Below, in pieces: positions 33,061 to 44,202 of a DNA stretch of 64,000 bases (positions are counted from its first letter, which is position 1; every line of letters starts with the position of its first letter). The stretch spans positions 192,264,061 to 192,328,060 of the forward strand of contig OY282560.1 in assembly GCA_958295665.1 (NCBI GenBank), given 5' to 3'. Made by a program: the position numbers and the translations under genes. A model generated the notes under the pieces. It was not told where the DNA came from and searched no databases. It saw only the letters and a list, made by a program, of their open reading frames with translations. The DNA comes from Tipula vernalis. Lineage: Eukaryota; Arthropoda; Insecta; Diptera; Tipulidae.

Positions 33061-34110
33061 GTGAAATATTTAAAGGAATATTCAAAGGAGCTCCCAGAGT
33101 TTCGTAATACGAGCTTTGGTTGGGTAATTGGTGGAAAGTTGGAAAGTAGTTCAGACAACTGGAATTTATTTTTGTCATCAGAACCGAAAACAACGGATAC
33201 TGGGTTGGATAGTTTGTTAGAAAAGTTTTGGAATATGGAGTCCTGCTGTAATGATAAGAATAGAATTCGTACAGCTGAGGAATTAGCATGTGAGCAGCAT
33301 TTTGGTGACACTCACAAGAGAGATATAGACGGTACATTTATTGTACAACTACCTTTTAAAATGGATAGTAGCTTGTTGGGTAATTCTTCTAATATGGCTT
33401 TTAATAGATTCATTGATTTGGAAAGAAGATTAAATAAAAATTTGGAATTGAAAATGCAGTATATCGAGTTCATGAGAGAATATGAGTCAATGGGACATAT
33501 GAGGCTTTGTACTGAAGTGGATGATGGTCCGGGTTATTTTATACCTCATTTGGCTGTATTACATCCTGGTAGTTCCACAACTAAGTGTCGAGTTGTTTTT
33601 AATGCTTTGGCGAAGTCTTCGACTCAGTACTCGTTGAATGATTTGTTAATGGTAGGTGCTGTAGTTCAGGAGGATTTATTTTCAATTGTGTTGAGATTCA
33701 GGAAGCATTTAATTGCTTTCTCAAGTGATATCGAAAAAAAGTACAGGATGGTGAAGTTGGAGCAATCTCATACAAGGTTTCATAGGATTTATTGGCGAGA
33801 GAGTTCCAGTGATGAGTTGAGGATTTACGAGTTGCAGACCGTAACTTATGGAACGGCATCTGCGCCTTACTTATCAACTCGTGTTATCCAACAGCTAGCT
33901 GTAGATGAATCAGTAAATTGCCCAATAGCATCAAATATTTCAAGGACTGATTTTTATGTAGACGATTTACTTTCGGCTTGTCAAACATTAGCGGAAGGTA
34001 TTTCAATGTATAACGAATTAACTAAAATGTTTTCGTCAGCAGGGATAAGGTTAAGAAAGTGGTATTCAAATTCTAAGGAATCATTAAATCATATTCCAAT
34101 GGAAATTTGA
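33061..34110 (+). pseudogene. BEL/Pao reverse transcriptase, long open stretch
   Basis: The 349-codon stretch covers the whole RT: CRVVFNALAKSST, first catalytic Asp in AFSSDIEKKYRMV, the TYGTASAPYLSTR block and FYVDDLLSA (YVDD box) near residue 300. It begins after the protease breaks with a region (FGWVIGGK, then LEKFWNME) that normally sits between protease and RT. It ends at a TGA at 34108, after which related sequence (TIKTLGLRWSP) continues in the same frame, so it was one polyprotein. Catalytic residues look intact. Confidence 0.85.
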
Positions 34111-34690
34111 GGAGATTCCAATGAATTGGATGTCAACGATACAATTAAAACTTTGGGCTTACGCTGGTCACCCTTTTGTGATGAATTCACATTTTTGGTT
34201 ACAACAGAATTACAAAAAGATCGGTATTGTCTGATATTAGTAGATTGTTTTATCTATTAGGACTATTGGGGCCAGTAATTTTAAGTTCCAGAAAATGTTA
34301 GTGATATAAAAGTACACGGTTTTACTGACGCGTCGCAAAAAGCATATGGCGCCTGTGTATATCTTCGTTGCAAAAATAGTGATGGTAGTGTAATTATGAA
34401 TCTCCTATGTAGTAAGTCCAGAGTTGCTCCTTTAAAAGTGATCTCTTTGGCGAGATTAGAATTGACTGCAATATTGCTCCTTGTCAATTTAGTTCAGAAT
34501 GCACTGGCGTCTCTCAAGATAAATGTTGGGAAGATTGGTTTGTGGTCTGATTCGACTATTGCCTTGTCCTGGTTAAATATTCCACCCCACAAATTGAAAA
34601 CATATGTGGCCAATAGGGTTAGCGATTTTGGATGGTAGTAAATATATGAGATTCAGACACATCGCTGGGAAATCAAATCCTGCTACCCCT
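34111..34690 (+). pseudogene. BEL/Pao RNase H-like region, broken
   Basis: Blocks: TIKTLGLRWSPFCDEF (34145), then a gap and frame breaks, VHGFTDASQKAYGACVYLR (about 34313), KVISLARLELTA and GLWSDSTIALSWLN (34540-34580). The sequence reaches HIAGKSNPAT near 34660 and is then cut by the MITE at 34694. The other side resumes at 35320 with RGVLPHEIG. Confidence 0.78.
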
Positions 34691-34693
34691 AAG

Positions 34694-35312
34694 TAGATTC
34701 TGATGAAATGACAATTTTTCGTGACATTTTGTTATTAGTACAAAATATTGTCACGGAAAATTTGCGATTCTGATGAAATGAGTTATGACATTAACAACAG
34801 TTTACAGCAGTTGCATTTCTAGTTTACCGCAGTTATATTTTAAGGTTTATTTTGTATATACATGTACAAAATTGTCATTAATTTGGTTTTCCGTGAGAAA
34901 AGTCAGTTGCATTTTTAAATAAAATATGTGTGAGTATATTTTGTTAATTTTTAATAATTCTTGTTATAAATTTTAATTGTTTATATTTTAATTAAAATAA
35001 AACAATATTTTATCTATTTTTATATTAGTATGTATATATAAAAATAGATAAAATATTTTTTTATTTTAATTAAAATATAAACAATTAAAATTTATAACAA
35101 GAATTATTAAAAATTAACAAAATAACGGAAAAATAAATCAATGACAATTTTGTTTAATTTGTCATTTTTTTTCTTGTGACATTTTGAAAAAGTCACTTCA
35201 TCAGAATCGCATTTTAGAACTCTCAACTATATTGTCATTTTATAGCAGTTAAAATTTTAGTACAAATTCACAAAAAATTGTCATTTGTCATTTGTCACTT
35301 AATCAGAATCTA
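34694..35312. mobile_element. Palindromic MITE with two tiers of inverted repeats, inside BEL copy 3
   Basis: Outer ends: TAGATTCTGATGAAATGA at 34694 and its inverse near 35293-35312. Inner ends: GCGATTCTGATGAAATGA at 34764 and GTCACTTCATCAGAATCG at 35192-35209. The centre is a near-perfect palindrome with arms of about 90 bp (34936-35024 and 35038-35125), each containing 'aattcttgttataaatt' or its inverse. The insert has no coding capacity and splits a BEL reading frame. TA flanks both ends, consistent with a TA target duplication, though this is not certain. Confidence 0.85.
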
Positions 35313-35319
35313 GGCCTTG

Positions 35320-36124
35320 GTGTCTAGAGGAGTTTTACCTCACGAGATTGGTCTTTTGGATGTTTGGTGGCACGGCCTCTTGTTTTTAGAGGATGATGAG
35401 TCAAAGTGGCCAGTTAGTAAAATAAATATTGCAAACAGTCAGGAGTTGCATGAATTAAAAAATGAACATCATCTTTTGTTTCTGTAAGAGTCATAGATAT
35501 TTTTAACATTGAAAATGTTGGTTCGTTAAAAATATACATGCTAGAGTTTAGTGTACTTTGGCAGCTGTGCGCCAGAAGTACTGGATAGTTAATGGCAAGG
35601 ATGCAGTTAGGCGAGTTATTAGAAGCTGTGTCTATTGTTTCAACTTTAGACCACAGTTAGAGGAACAAATCATGGCATCGTTGCCCCCAGATCGTTTGAA
35701 TGCTGCCAGACCATTTAATATAGTCGGAGTTGACTTTTGTGGTGCTTTTCTAGTCAAATATAAGGGACAGCGAAAAGATACGCAAAACAAAGTTTATATT
35801 TGCATATTCGTTTGCTTCGTCAGTAAGGCCGTCCATTTAAAATTGGTCGAGGACGCAACAAGCAACTCTTTCATTGAATGTATGAAACGATTTTTTTTAA
35901 GACGAATAGAAGCATTTTTATTAAAAGAAAAAACAACAAAAAAAGACTATTGGATTCTAGTGGAAATACAGTCCATAAAACACATAGTCAAGGTCGAAGA
36001 CAATCCACTAGTTACGCCACTGGCAGAGTGTCAAACGAAATTTCTAACTCTTGTAGTCATCTTGGTATCGGGACCACTGGGTCTGAGGTCACACTTTCAA
36101 CTATACCTACAGTTAATCTGTTAA
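35320..36124 (+). pseudogene. BEL/Pao integrase, catalytic middle deleted
   Basis: After the MITE: RGVLPHEIGLLDVWWHG, then breaks near 35485-35555. The frame 35558-36124 follows with zinc-binding Cys residues (SCVYC), GVDFCGAFLV (first catalytic Asp), VYICIFVCFVSKAVHLKLVED and IECMKRFFLRR. Directly after this, near 35905, the block with the second Asp and the Glu is missing. The frame resumes as VEIQSIKHIVKVEDNP (35965), which corresponds to the region after the catalytic Glu in BEL element 1 (VKSIKHHLKRV). The enzyme is dead. Confidence 0.78.
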
Positions 36125-36410
36125 TTCTTCTAAATAAGGTATATTAAGTTACGAACTGAAACTAATTATTTTATTTCAGGATATCTGCAGAATGCTAATT
36201 TGTGGTCTGTTTAAGGGGATTTCGAATGGTTTGTTAATTGGCATTTGGTACTAGTTGATTGGTTGCAATTTCCAGAAGCCTCGCATCTCTCCGGAAGCTT
36301 TTGTTGTAGGAATTTAACATGCAGTGAAAAAAGGGAAAGCCTGCTTCGAGTTTGTCTATCTCTGACATAATATTTGAGGATAAAATGCCACCCTTTTATT
36401 TTATTCTATG

Positions 36411-38469
36411 ACAGGCAATCATAATAACAACTTCATGATTTCTACAAAAAATACCATTTCAATTCCAAGCTTAACCGAGTTTTTCCAACTTATTTAGTTA
36501 AATTCTATAATCTTATTTACGATTGATTTAATCAAATCAATATCAATTTACAAAACCAATCAACAAAAAGGGTTACCACCGATGGAATACTAAAAAGTCA
36601 TCTCCTTCGAAAATAAACAATGTTACAATGTTTTATGTTATACATACACACTTTGAAGGCGCTTACGAGAGATCCAACAACAACATAAAAAAAAACAAAG
36701 AAACAAAAAACGTCAATCATAAGATTGTGTCTTCGTTGTCTTCGTGAAGAGTGAAAAATATACAGATTAAATGCAAAACAGACACATTCATAAATCCTTT
36801 TACATTTTTATTTATTTATTTTGTTATTTTATTTTAAGAAATATAAAATAAAATTTATGGTTTCTTTAAGAAGGTAACACATAAAATTTGAAAAATTATT
36901 TTGTTGGAACATAAATTATGTTTTAGCTTTTAGGTCACTTTACACAAAAAAAAAACTTTTTTATCGAATTTTTCAATATTTCTTTGATCGTACATAAAGT
37001 GTTTTTATTTACAAGGGTAATGACGTTGTGGCCCTGCTTGAATTTACTTTGAAAACATGTTACATATTATATTCAAGCCAATTAAATTTTTCGAAGTCAG
37101 AATATCATATTTCTACAAGTAATTTAAATAAATTTTACATTTTACAATCTATTGTCTTCAATGACTTTTTTGTTTCCATATACATACATATATGTGTACA
37201 ATGTAATACCAAAATCAACAAACAGAAAAATTTGCTTTCAACACCATAAATCTTATCTTGATCTTAAAATCTCTCTATATACACAATATAATAAAACCAC
37301 AAAACAAAATGAGCCTAATTGATATACCTACCCACCAAAAAAAAATAATTTTTAATTTTATTTAAGATCAGTGTCTCAAAAGAAATTCATTGACTTTTTA
37401 TGTTTACAAAAATATATTTCTTAATTGCAGAAGAGTATAAATTTCTCATCTTAAATCATATTGATTTAACACTTAATGTTGGCCAAAAGCGAACAAAATT
37501 AAATACATAAATAAAATGTTTGGTGTATTTGGGAAAATAATATAAAAATTTATGATTTTATTGATTGAAATGAACAAAAACACATTTAAGACAAAAATTT
37601 TATGTAACCATGTGGGATGAAGATGTTTTGATGTATGACGTCGTTAAAAGATTTATATCGCGCAAAAGAGGTATTCCTTGGTTTATATATGGCAAAAGGT
37701 GAACAAATATATCCAGCAAATAAAATTTGCTAGTTTTGTAGTTAATTCTGTCTATAAATCCATACGACTATAGTCACTAATATGACAACATCATAAATTA
37801 TTAATTTATTACAAAAAATAAATAAAAATAAAACGTTTTGACAAATATAATAATAATTGGTCACAGTATTGATCAAGTTATAGCTTGCTGCATATTCTTT
37901 TATGATTATTTAATAACAGGCTTACGTCAACATTCTAACTGGTTGTCATTGACGAGACGTAAGTAATTATTTATATTTATTTACTAAACGGATTTTTTTT
38001 TTTGTTTAGTTTAACAATAGCGGTTACCTATAACAATATTCTTAAAGGTCAGGGAATACGGCTGCGTTATGCAAATAATTATCTTTATGCAGTTTCATCG
38101 AGAGAGAGAAAAAAAACATGGTTTTGACTGTCTTGTGTTGGAAAAATGGTTGGTTTTCATATTGCTTTCACATAGTGGTTCAGTTATATGGAATCCGTGG
38201 AACTACCGCACTCCTGCTTACAAAGTAGTTTGTAAATAACAATTCGAGTTTCACATTTATTTTAGTCAAATAACACCATTTGATCTAATTGTAATTGTTA
38301 CCTTCTGATAATTTCCTGCATCGAACAAATTACTTCTTAGAAAATTGTGGGACATCAGTTAAAGTTTCTGATTTTCCGAATTTCCGAAAAAATTATAATT
38401 ATTAAATTCTTCGTTTGAAAATTGATTGTCCGGTTTGATACGAGAAGATATTTTTCTCGTAGCTTTATG
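36411..38469. other. Long AT-rich non-coding stretch
   Basis: About 2 kb with many A or T runs. No gene, transposon end or RNA recognised. Confidence 0.45.
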
Positions 38470-39755
38470 TCAAAGGCTAGTCTGCAAATTTGTTATATCG
38501 GTACAGCCGAGGGCACCATTGGCTGTCTCTTCGCCAATTCTGAACGCGGTTCTCTTGTTAGAATTTTCGCTACGTTAATAAATGTCTTACCATCCCATAA
38601 TTAAATATTAATAAAAAAAATTGTAATGGTCAGGATTATGGTGACCCTGAATGATATCGACTTATTAGAGGGTGCTATTGGGTAACTCTTGACCAATTAT
38701 AAACGCGCTCAGCTTGTTATTATTTCCGCTACATCAATAAATGTGTTGCCTTCCCATAGTTAAATATGAATAAACTAAAAATTAAAAAAAAAATTCTGCT
38801 CAGGATTATGGTAGCCCCGCAACTTTGTTATATCGATTCAGTTAATGGAACCATTGGTTACCTCTTGGTTAATTCTGAACGCGGCTCTATTCATGTTTAA
38901 CTATTGGAAGGCAACACATTTATTGATGTAGCGGAAATTCTAACTAGCAAACCGCATTCAGAATTGGCCAAGATGTGGTAGCCATCGGGTCCCCCTATTG
39001 AAGTGACATAGCAAATTTGCACGTAGGTACACCATAATTCTGACCAGAAGAATTTTTTGAAATTTTTATTTTATTCATGTTTAACTATGGGAAGTCCACA
39101 CATTTTTTGATGTAGCGAAAATTCTAGCAAGAGGATCACTTTCAGAATTGGCAAAGATGCCAATGGGGTGCTTCTGCTAAACCGGTATATCAAATTTGCA
39201 GGGCCACCAAAATCCTGAGCAGAAGAATATTTTTTGGATTTTGATTTTATTCATATTTAACTATGGTAAGGCAAAACATTCATTGACATAGCGGAAATTA
39301 TAACAAACAAACTGCCTTAAGAATTGGCCAAGAGTTAGCCAATAAGATTCTCTACTAAGTCCATATCACAAATTTGCAAGGTCACCATAATCTTGACCAT
39401 AAGAATTTTTTTTTTGCTTATTCATTTTTGACTATGGGAAGGCCACACATTTATTGATGTAGCGGAAATACTATCAAGCGAAACGCATTCAGTATTGACT
39501 AAAAGGTAGCCAATCGGTTCATCTACTGAACCGCTATAACAAATTTGCAGAACCATCATAACCCTGAGCAGAACAATTTTTTTGAATTTTTATTTTATTC
39601 ATGTTTAACTAAGAGAAGGCCACACATTTGTTGATGTAGCGAAAATTCTAACAGGAGAACAGCGTTCAGAATTGGTCAAGAGGTATCCAACGGGTCCCCC
39701 CTACTGAACCTATATTATAAATTTGCAGGGTAGCCATAATCTTGACATAATGAAT
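38470..39755. repeat. ~175-bp satellite array with an internal orientation switch
   Basis: From 38891 to about 39755 five units begin with TCATGTTTAACTATGG or a variant at 38891, 39075, 39251, 39422 and 39599 (spacing 171-184 bp). Each contains 'gatgtagcg(g)aaat', 'cagaattgg' and 'caaatttgcag'. From about 38470 to 38890 at least two units appear in the opposite orientation (for example 'caattctgaacgcgg', 'ccatagttaaatatgaat'). The switch is at 38890/38891. The open frame at 38422-38604 is part of the array and not a gene. Confidence 0.85.
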
Positions 39756-39906
39756 CTGGGATGTATTTTTGTGCTCGAGTAAAAAGTCTGGGATGGATTT
39801 AAATTTCGTACACTTTAAATAGTGTAGAAAAATAGTCTGGGATGAATTTTTACGCTCATGTTGTTATAGGTAATTTAAAATTTTTGAGGGATGAAAGTCT
39901 GGGATA
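39755..39906. repeat. Short direct repeats of TCTGGGAT
   Basis: (A)GTCTGGGAT or a close form occurs at about 39755, 39785, 39834 and 39896 with irregular spacing (30, 49, 62 bp). It follows the satellite directly; no function is visible. Confidence 0.5.
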
Positions 39907-39909
39907 ACT

Positions 39910-40179
39910 TCAAGGGGTGGTATGATAGGAATTAACGTCTTTCTGAATAGCAGGTATCAATTTGTTGAACCTCCCAGCATCGCTAGTAAGCGGTCCCAAA
40001 GAGTTTTTGAATCTAATAACAGCGTAAAATTCCTTTTTAATATGTTCTTGGAATATGTCACCCGTTCTTGTTGGTGAGAACCCAAATAGCTTAATGGGTT
40101 TTCTTATTTTGACCTTATTTTGAGTTAAGTATGAAGGTATCGTCATTATTATCTTCATCATTGTCATCGGATATATCAA
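39910..40179 (-). other. Unassigned open frame, 89 codons
   Basis: Minus-strand frame with KIRKPIKLFGFSPTRTGDIF, KKEFYAVIRFKNSLG and a C-terminus ending SYHTTP. The composition is less AT-driven than chance frames nearby and it reads like a real protein piece, but I do not recognise a family. A second overlapping frame just upstream (40250-40130) is acidic (DDNDEDNNDD) and could be the same gene after a frameshift. It may be a fragment of an unidentified transposon. Confidence 0.35.
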
Positions 40180-40334
40180 TTCAACTTCGATTTCGGAGCC
40201 AATACGCCATTATTTTAATCAGGGATCTCTGCTCACCATTTAAAATTTGATCGGCCTTCTGTTGGGACAAAACAAAAATGATTAAGTTCGTTACTGTATT
40301 AAACCGCTTTGAGAAGCTCTCTATTTAGGTACTT

Positions 40335-40373
40335 ATGCTGGGTGCCTCAAAAGACTTTTCAAACTAAACTTTT
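40335..40373 (+). repeat. 39-bp inverted repeat, left copy
   Basis: ATGCTGGGTGCCTCAAAAGA begins a 39-bp segment found in reverse complement at 43105-43143 with three differences. See the right copy. Confidence 0.8.
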
Positions 40374-40539
40374 GTAAGACCCAATAATTCATGCAATATT
40401 TAAATAGATGTCACTAGGCTAAAAGTATTCAATTGTGCCTTATAGCCAAATAAACTTTTCAATGTCTCGTTCAAATAAATGACGTCTAATAAAAAAGAAA
40501 CCGAATCGTTTATTAAAAGTATGTAGTTCAAAATAAGAT

Positions 40540-40873
<334 letters not shown>

Positions 40874-41061
40874 TATAGATATAAGTTATCCGCCTGTATC
40901 GTATTTTATTTTATATTTAAATTGTATAATTGCTATATACTATATATTATTCTTGTTACGTAAAACGATTATTAACCATACAATCAGATTAAGGCAATTG
41001 ATTTTGGTGTTCCGAGTAGCAAACAACTCATGTTTTTTTAAAAAACTAATTAAACTATACA

Positions 41062-42745
41062 CTTTGGGGCTCAACGGGATCGATCAGCGGCTAGTTTTAA
41101 GCAACATATATTAAGGAAATTCTTTAACCTATATTGAGTTTTCTAAAAGCAAATGTGTAGTTTTGTACGTTTAGGTTTAGTTTTGGTGCGTTTAAGACAT
41201 TGCGTTTAATATTTAAGTTTGTTGTTTTGTTAGATAATAAATTATTAGGTAATTGTTACTGAGAAAGGCCAAAAAAAAAAAAATAATCTTGATAATACAC
41301 ATGAAATTGAGGTCGCTTTTATGCGTAAGATGATGGAAATGTTTAGAATAGTCACGAATGACGATTCGGTGTATTCAAATAATACAGTGCTATTGAACCA
41401 ACCAAAAAGCAGTACTATGATGTAGGGTGGTGATAGCGGAGATATAACAAATAGAAGTAGGGAGACTAATGCTAGCTAACTTAACGGCAACCAACAGGAA
41501 GATAATATCAAGTTAGAGAGTTACGAACACGGGAGATGGCGCTGAAAAATAAAGAAATCAGAATGAAATTTACTATCGTAACTACTGCTAGAGCTTGCTT
41601 AAGATTTAGAGATGTCTAAGAATCGCTTTCGAAGTTTAGCGGGAAGAAAGATTATCCAGTCTTGAAACGGATTCAGAATGTCGAAGATGCAACGAGTTCA
41701 AAAAAAAAAAATGCATTCTGCTGAGATTCATTGGCGCATGGCAGAGAGGAAGAAGAAGAAAGATGAATCTTTCAAAAATTATTTAATCGCTATGCGTGAA
41801 TTAGGACAAACCGGCATCTTGGAAGATGCTTCGGTAATCGATTACTGTATACATATAAGTGAAATAACCGATTATGAACATAATAAGACGGTTTTATATG
41901 GATCAACCTCTATAAATAATTTCAAAAGTAAACTCGTAATTTATGAAGAAATCAAACAAAAAATTAAGATAAAAGCACCAATCGAGAGCGTAACAACAAA
42001 GCTGATTGAGAGAATAAATTCAAATAAATTCCGAAGAATGCCAAGATGTTACAACTGTGGTAGAACCGGTCATCTAGGAAAATATTGCGCGAAAAAATCT
42101 GATGGTTCGAAATGTTTCAAATGCCAAGCATATGGCCATCTTTCAACGGAGTGTGGAAGTAAAGTTAAAAATTCTAAATCTTGTGCAGTCATAGAGAATC
42201 AGGATAATTGTTCCTCTAAAGCTGTCAAAATTGTAATGTTGAATGGAAAGGAACTTTGGGCACTAGTTGATACAGGACGCAACATTAGCTTAATGTCAAA
42301 TAAAAAATTCATTGGAGCGGCCATTTTCGAATTTAGCGAGGAGTCAACATTATTCCATGGTGCGGGGTCCAGAGATGTATCAACCGTAGGTAGGTTTATT
42401 TCAAAGCTAAAAATAGAGGATGAAGAGTATGAGACTACAATTCACATAGTTTCTGATGGAATATTGCCAGTTGACTCTTTATTAAGTAGAAATTTAATCA
42501 ATCAAACGCCGACTGGAATTACTATGAGAAAATTCATTCCGGAAAACGTTTCAATGGTGATTGAGCATGGAGAACTTCCGCTGAACATAAACCATATTAA
42601 TGATCGTGAAGTGGCGGATAGAATTCGATTATTGGTAGTAAACTAAAATCCAGAGAAGAGAACGCCAAGTTCAAACATAAAAATGCATATTGAGCTGACC
42701 GATGAGAAACCGATTGCTTATAAACTGAATTATGTAAGAAAATTA
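41062..42745 (+). mobile_element. Ty3/gypsy element, gag-protease part
   Basis: From a primer-binding-like string TTTGGGGCTCAACGGGAT (about 41063) through a leader, a broken gag N-terminus (41300-41670, with stops), gag-protease (41678-42646) and the first residues of an RT region (MHIELTDEKPIAYKLNYV, about 42683). It is cut by a palindrome at 42757. No LTR pair was found. Confidence 0.75.
41678..42646 (+). CDS. Ty3/gypsy gag C-terminus and aspartic protease, open
   Basis: A 322-codon open frame. Residues 1-120 are Lys-rich gag, followed by two CCHC zinc knuckles (CYNCGRTGHLGKYC at 124-137; CFKCQAYGHLSTEC at 146-159) and an aspartic protease (WALVDTGRNISLMSN, active site DTG 198-200; a Gly follows in ILPVDSLLSR). 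The ATG at 41678 is probably not the true start: gag-like sequence in other frames (SVYSNNTVLLNQPKSS) lies upstream with stops near 41425 and later. RT lies downstream but is truncated. Processing of Gag-Pol would be its role. It is a fragment of a dead element despite the open frame. Confidence 0.8.
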   Translation: MSKMQRVQKKKMHSAEIHWRMAERKKKKDESFKNYLIAMRELGQTGILEDASVIDYCIHISEITDYEHNKTVLYGSTSINNFKSKLVIYEEIKQKIKIKAPIESVTTKLIERINSNKFRRMPRCYNCGRTGHLGKYCAKKSDGSKCFKCQAYGHLSTECGSKVKNSKSCAVIENQDNCSSKAVKIVMLNGKELWALVDTGRNISLMSNKKFIGAAIFEFSEESTLFHGAGSRDVSTVGRFISKLKIEDEEYETTIHIVSDGILPVDSLLSRNLINQTPTGITMRKFIPENVSMVIEHGELPLNINHINDREVADRIRLLVVN

Positions 42746-42756
42746 TTAAAATTATT

Positions 42757-42903
42757 AAAACTGTATATGATTGTAATTAACAATAGTTAAAATATCGTGC
42801 ACTTACTAAAAATAAAATTTAGATTAATTTAAATAAAATTAAATTTTTAATTTTAGTAAATGCACGATATTTTAACTATCGTTCATTAAAATCATACAGT
42901 TTT
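42757..42903. repeat. Short palindromic element (147 bp)
   Basis: Left arm AAAACTGTATATGATTGT...AAAATATCGTGCAC (42757-42813) is inverted at 42847-42903 with few differences. It interrupts the RT region of the Ty3/gypsy fragment. Arms about 60 bp; no coding capacity. Probably a MITE. Confidence 0.78.
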
Positions 42904-43104
42904 ATTTATTTAAATAATTTTGTTACATAATTTGGTAAAAAAGGGAATATCGTTCTCATTACTCGTTCTCAATGTGTACAGGCCTTTACTGACTACGTAT
43001 TTTAAACTGTATGTCATACAAATTGAAAAGTCGTCGAAAAGTAACCTCGAAAACTGCCTTTTCACCAAGCATCTATGAGGAAATAGCGAAAGCTTCAAAA
43101 TTTG

Positions 43105-43143
43105 AAAAGTTTAGTTTGAAAAGCCTTCTGAGGCACACAGCAT
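43105..43143 (-). repeat. 39-bp inverted repeat, right copy
   Basis: Reverse complement of 40335-40373 with 36 of 39 matches by eye. The pair encloses 2.8 kb with an (AT)n tract and a Ty3/gypsy fragment. It may be the two ends of one DNA transposon, or two unrelated MITE copies in opposite orientation. Confidence 0.75.
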
Positions 43144-43764
43144 TATACATGAATGTTGTATACAGTACTTAAACTTCTGTTTTTACGTTTTGCTTTTAAT
43201 ATTAAAATTCAGTCAGTTTATTTAATTTAATGTTTTTAAGGTTTCAGCTTACGAATTATAGACAAATTAAACTAACAAAATTATTAACTATCCACACATA
43301 ATTATTAGTTAATATACTATTTATTACTAATGGTGGTTTTGGCGTCTACTGGGGAGGACCAAAGTTGAGTAGAGTAATCTGCCAGCTCCGTAACCTTTCG
43401 GTGGGGTACGCATCAGGCGAGCTGTTCTGGTCATGTTTTAGACAGCTGGCGTGATAGATACAATTGTATAAGGGGTAACCTGGTCACAATTCGCAAGTGT
43501 ACGTACTGCCTCCTCGTGGCAACCACCGGTAACTGAGGCCGTTTAGTAAATTTGACCGTTCGGCACAGGCTAAAGTATGGCGATAAAGGAGAGATCCTGG
43601 ACAAAAAACCCTAATGCCGATGGATGAATGAATGATAGGTTAATCTGTCCTAAGTCTGCGGACTCTGGATACCAGGCGCCCTCTAGTTTTATTTAGCCTT
43701 CCTGAAACAAAGCTGGGTATTAAACAGGCGACTTTGATTTCCCGGCAACTCGTGGAAATAAAAT

Positions 43765-44195
43765 ATGTCAAACAAAGTTAAAAAAAATAAGGATGGCGAT
43801 GCTGCTAAAGCGTTCTATCAAGGACCTCGGCCCTCTTTCCGCTGTGGGGCTCTCGATGAGTAGTCGGTACAAAAAAGGCCAGGGGGAAGAATCTGTCCCG
43901 GTGGTATCGGGTTTAGCGGTCCGGTCTGGAGTTACTTTCAGGCAGGCCGCGGAGTCAGAGATCGTTGGGATCTTGCCCTCTAGTTTTCCTGAGGTTGTCC
44001 CTACTGGAGAACAGCTTAAGGCTGTGTAGAAGAGCATCCTAGAAAAGGTGCTAGAGCAAGAGGCCAAGGAGTTTAAACCTAAGTTCCTTAGCAGTCAGCT
44101 TCGGCCTGGTTGGCTGGGAGTACGCTGTGCTGACAGGGCGACTGTTCAGTGGTTCAGGGAGGCCAATGAACTATCAAGCCATAAGAGGGTGCACA
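43765..44195 (+). pseudogene. LINE ORF1 N-terminal part
   Basis: The ATG at 43765 begins MSNKVKKNKDGD, and a frameshift near 43830 leads to the second frame (LPSSFPEVVPTGEQLKAV, stop at 44027). After the stop the same frame continues with EKVLEQEAKEFKPKFLSSQ and RPGWLGVRCADRATVQWF, typical of ORF1 proteins with the DUF4780 domain. ORF1 proteins bind LINE RNA. Confidence 0.7.
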
Positions 44196-44202
44196 GCTGA
44201 TA

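Larger units (their letters stand above)
31197..36410 (+). mobile_element. BEL/Pao copy 3, decayed, carrying a MITE
   Basis: Plus-strand order: primer-binding-like site (31197), gag (31471-32345), zinc knuckles and protease (32370-33055), RT (33061-34110), RNase H-like (34110-34670), a palindromic MITE (34694-35312), then integrase (about 35330-36120) and possibly the integrase C-terminal domain near 36372-36405 (DIIFEDKMPP). Stops, frameshifts and deletions affect every domain. LTRs were not delimited. Confidence 0.85.

Noticed and set aside
31080..36009. LTR pair for BEL copy 3 based on the shared 32-bp stretch
   Set aside because: Similarity does not extend upstream on either side, as true LTRs would, and the right-hand copy lies within integrase sequence.
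35878..36147. Possible host exon with GT donor and an upstream AG (frame SGNTVHKTHSQGRRQ)
   Set aside because: The overlapping frame on the same strand aligns with the BEL/Pao integrase after the catalytic Glu (VEIQSIKHIVKVEDNP compared with VKSIKHHLKRV in BEL element 1), so it is part of BEL copy 3. The apparent intron would also be only about 41 bases.
38422..38604. 60-codon open frame
   Set aside because: It lies across the satellite array and has no domain.
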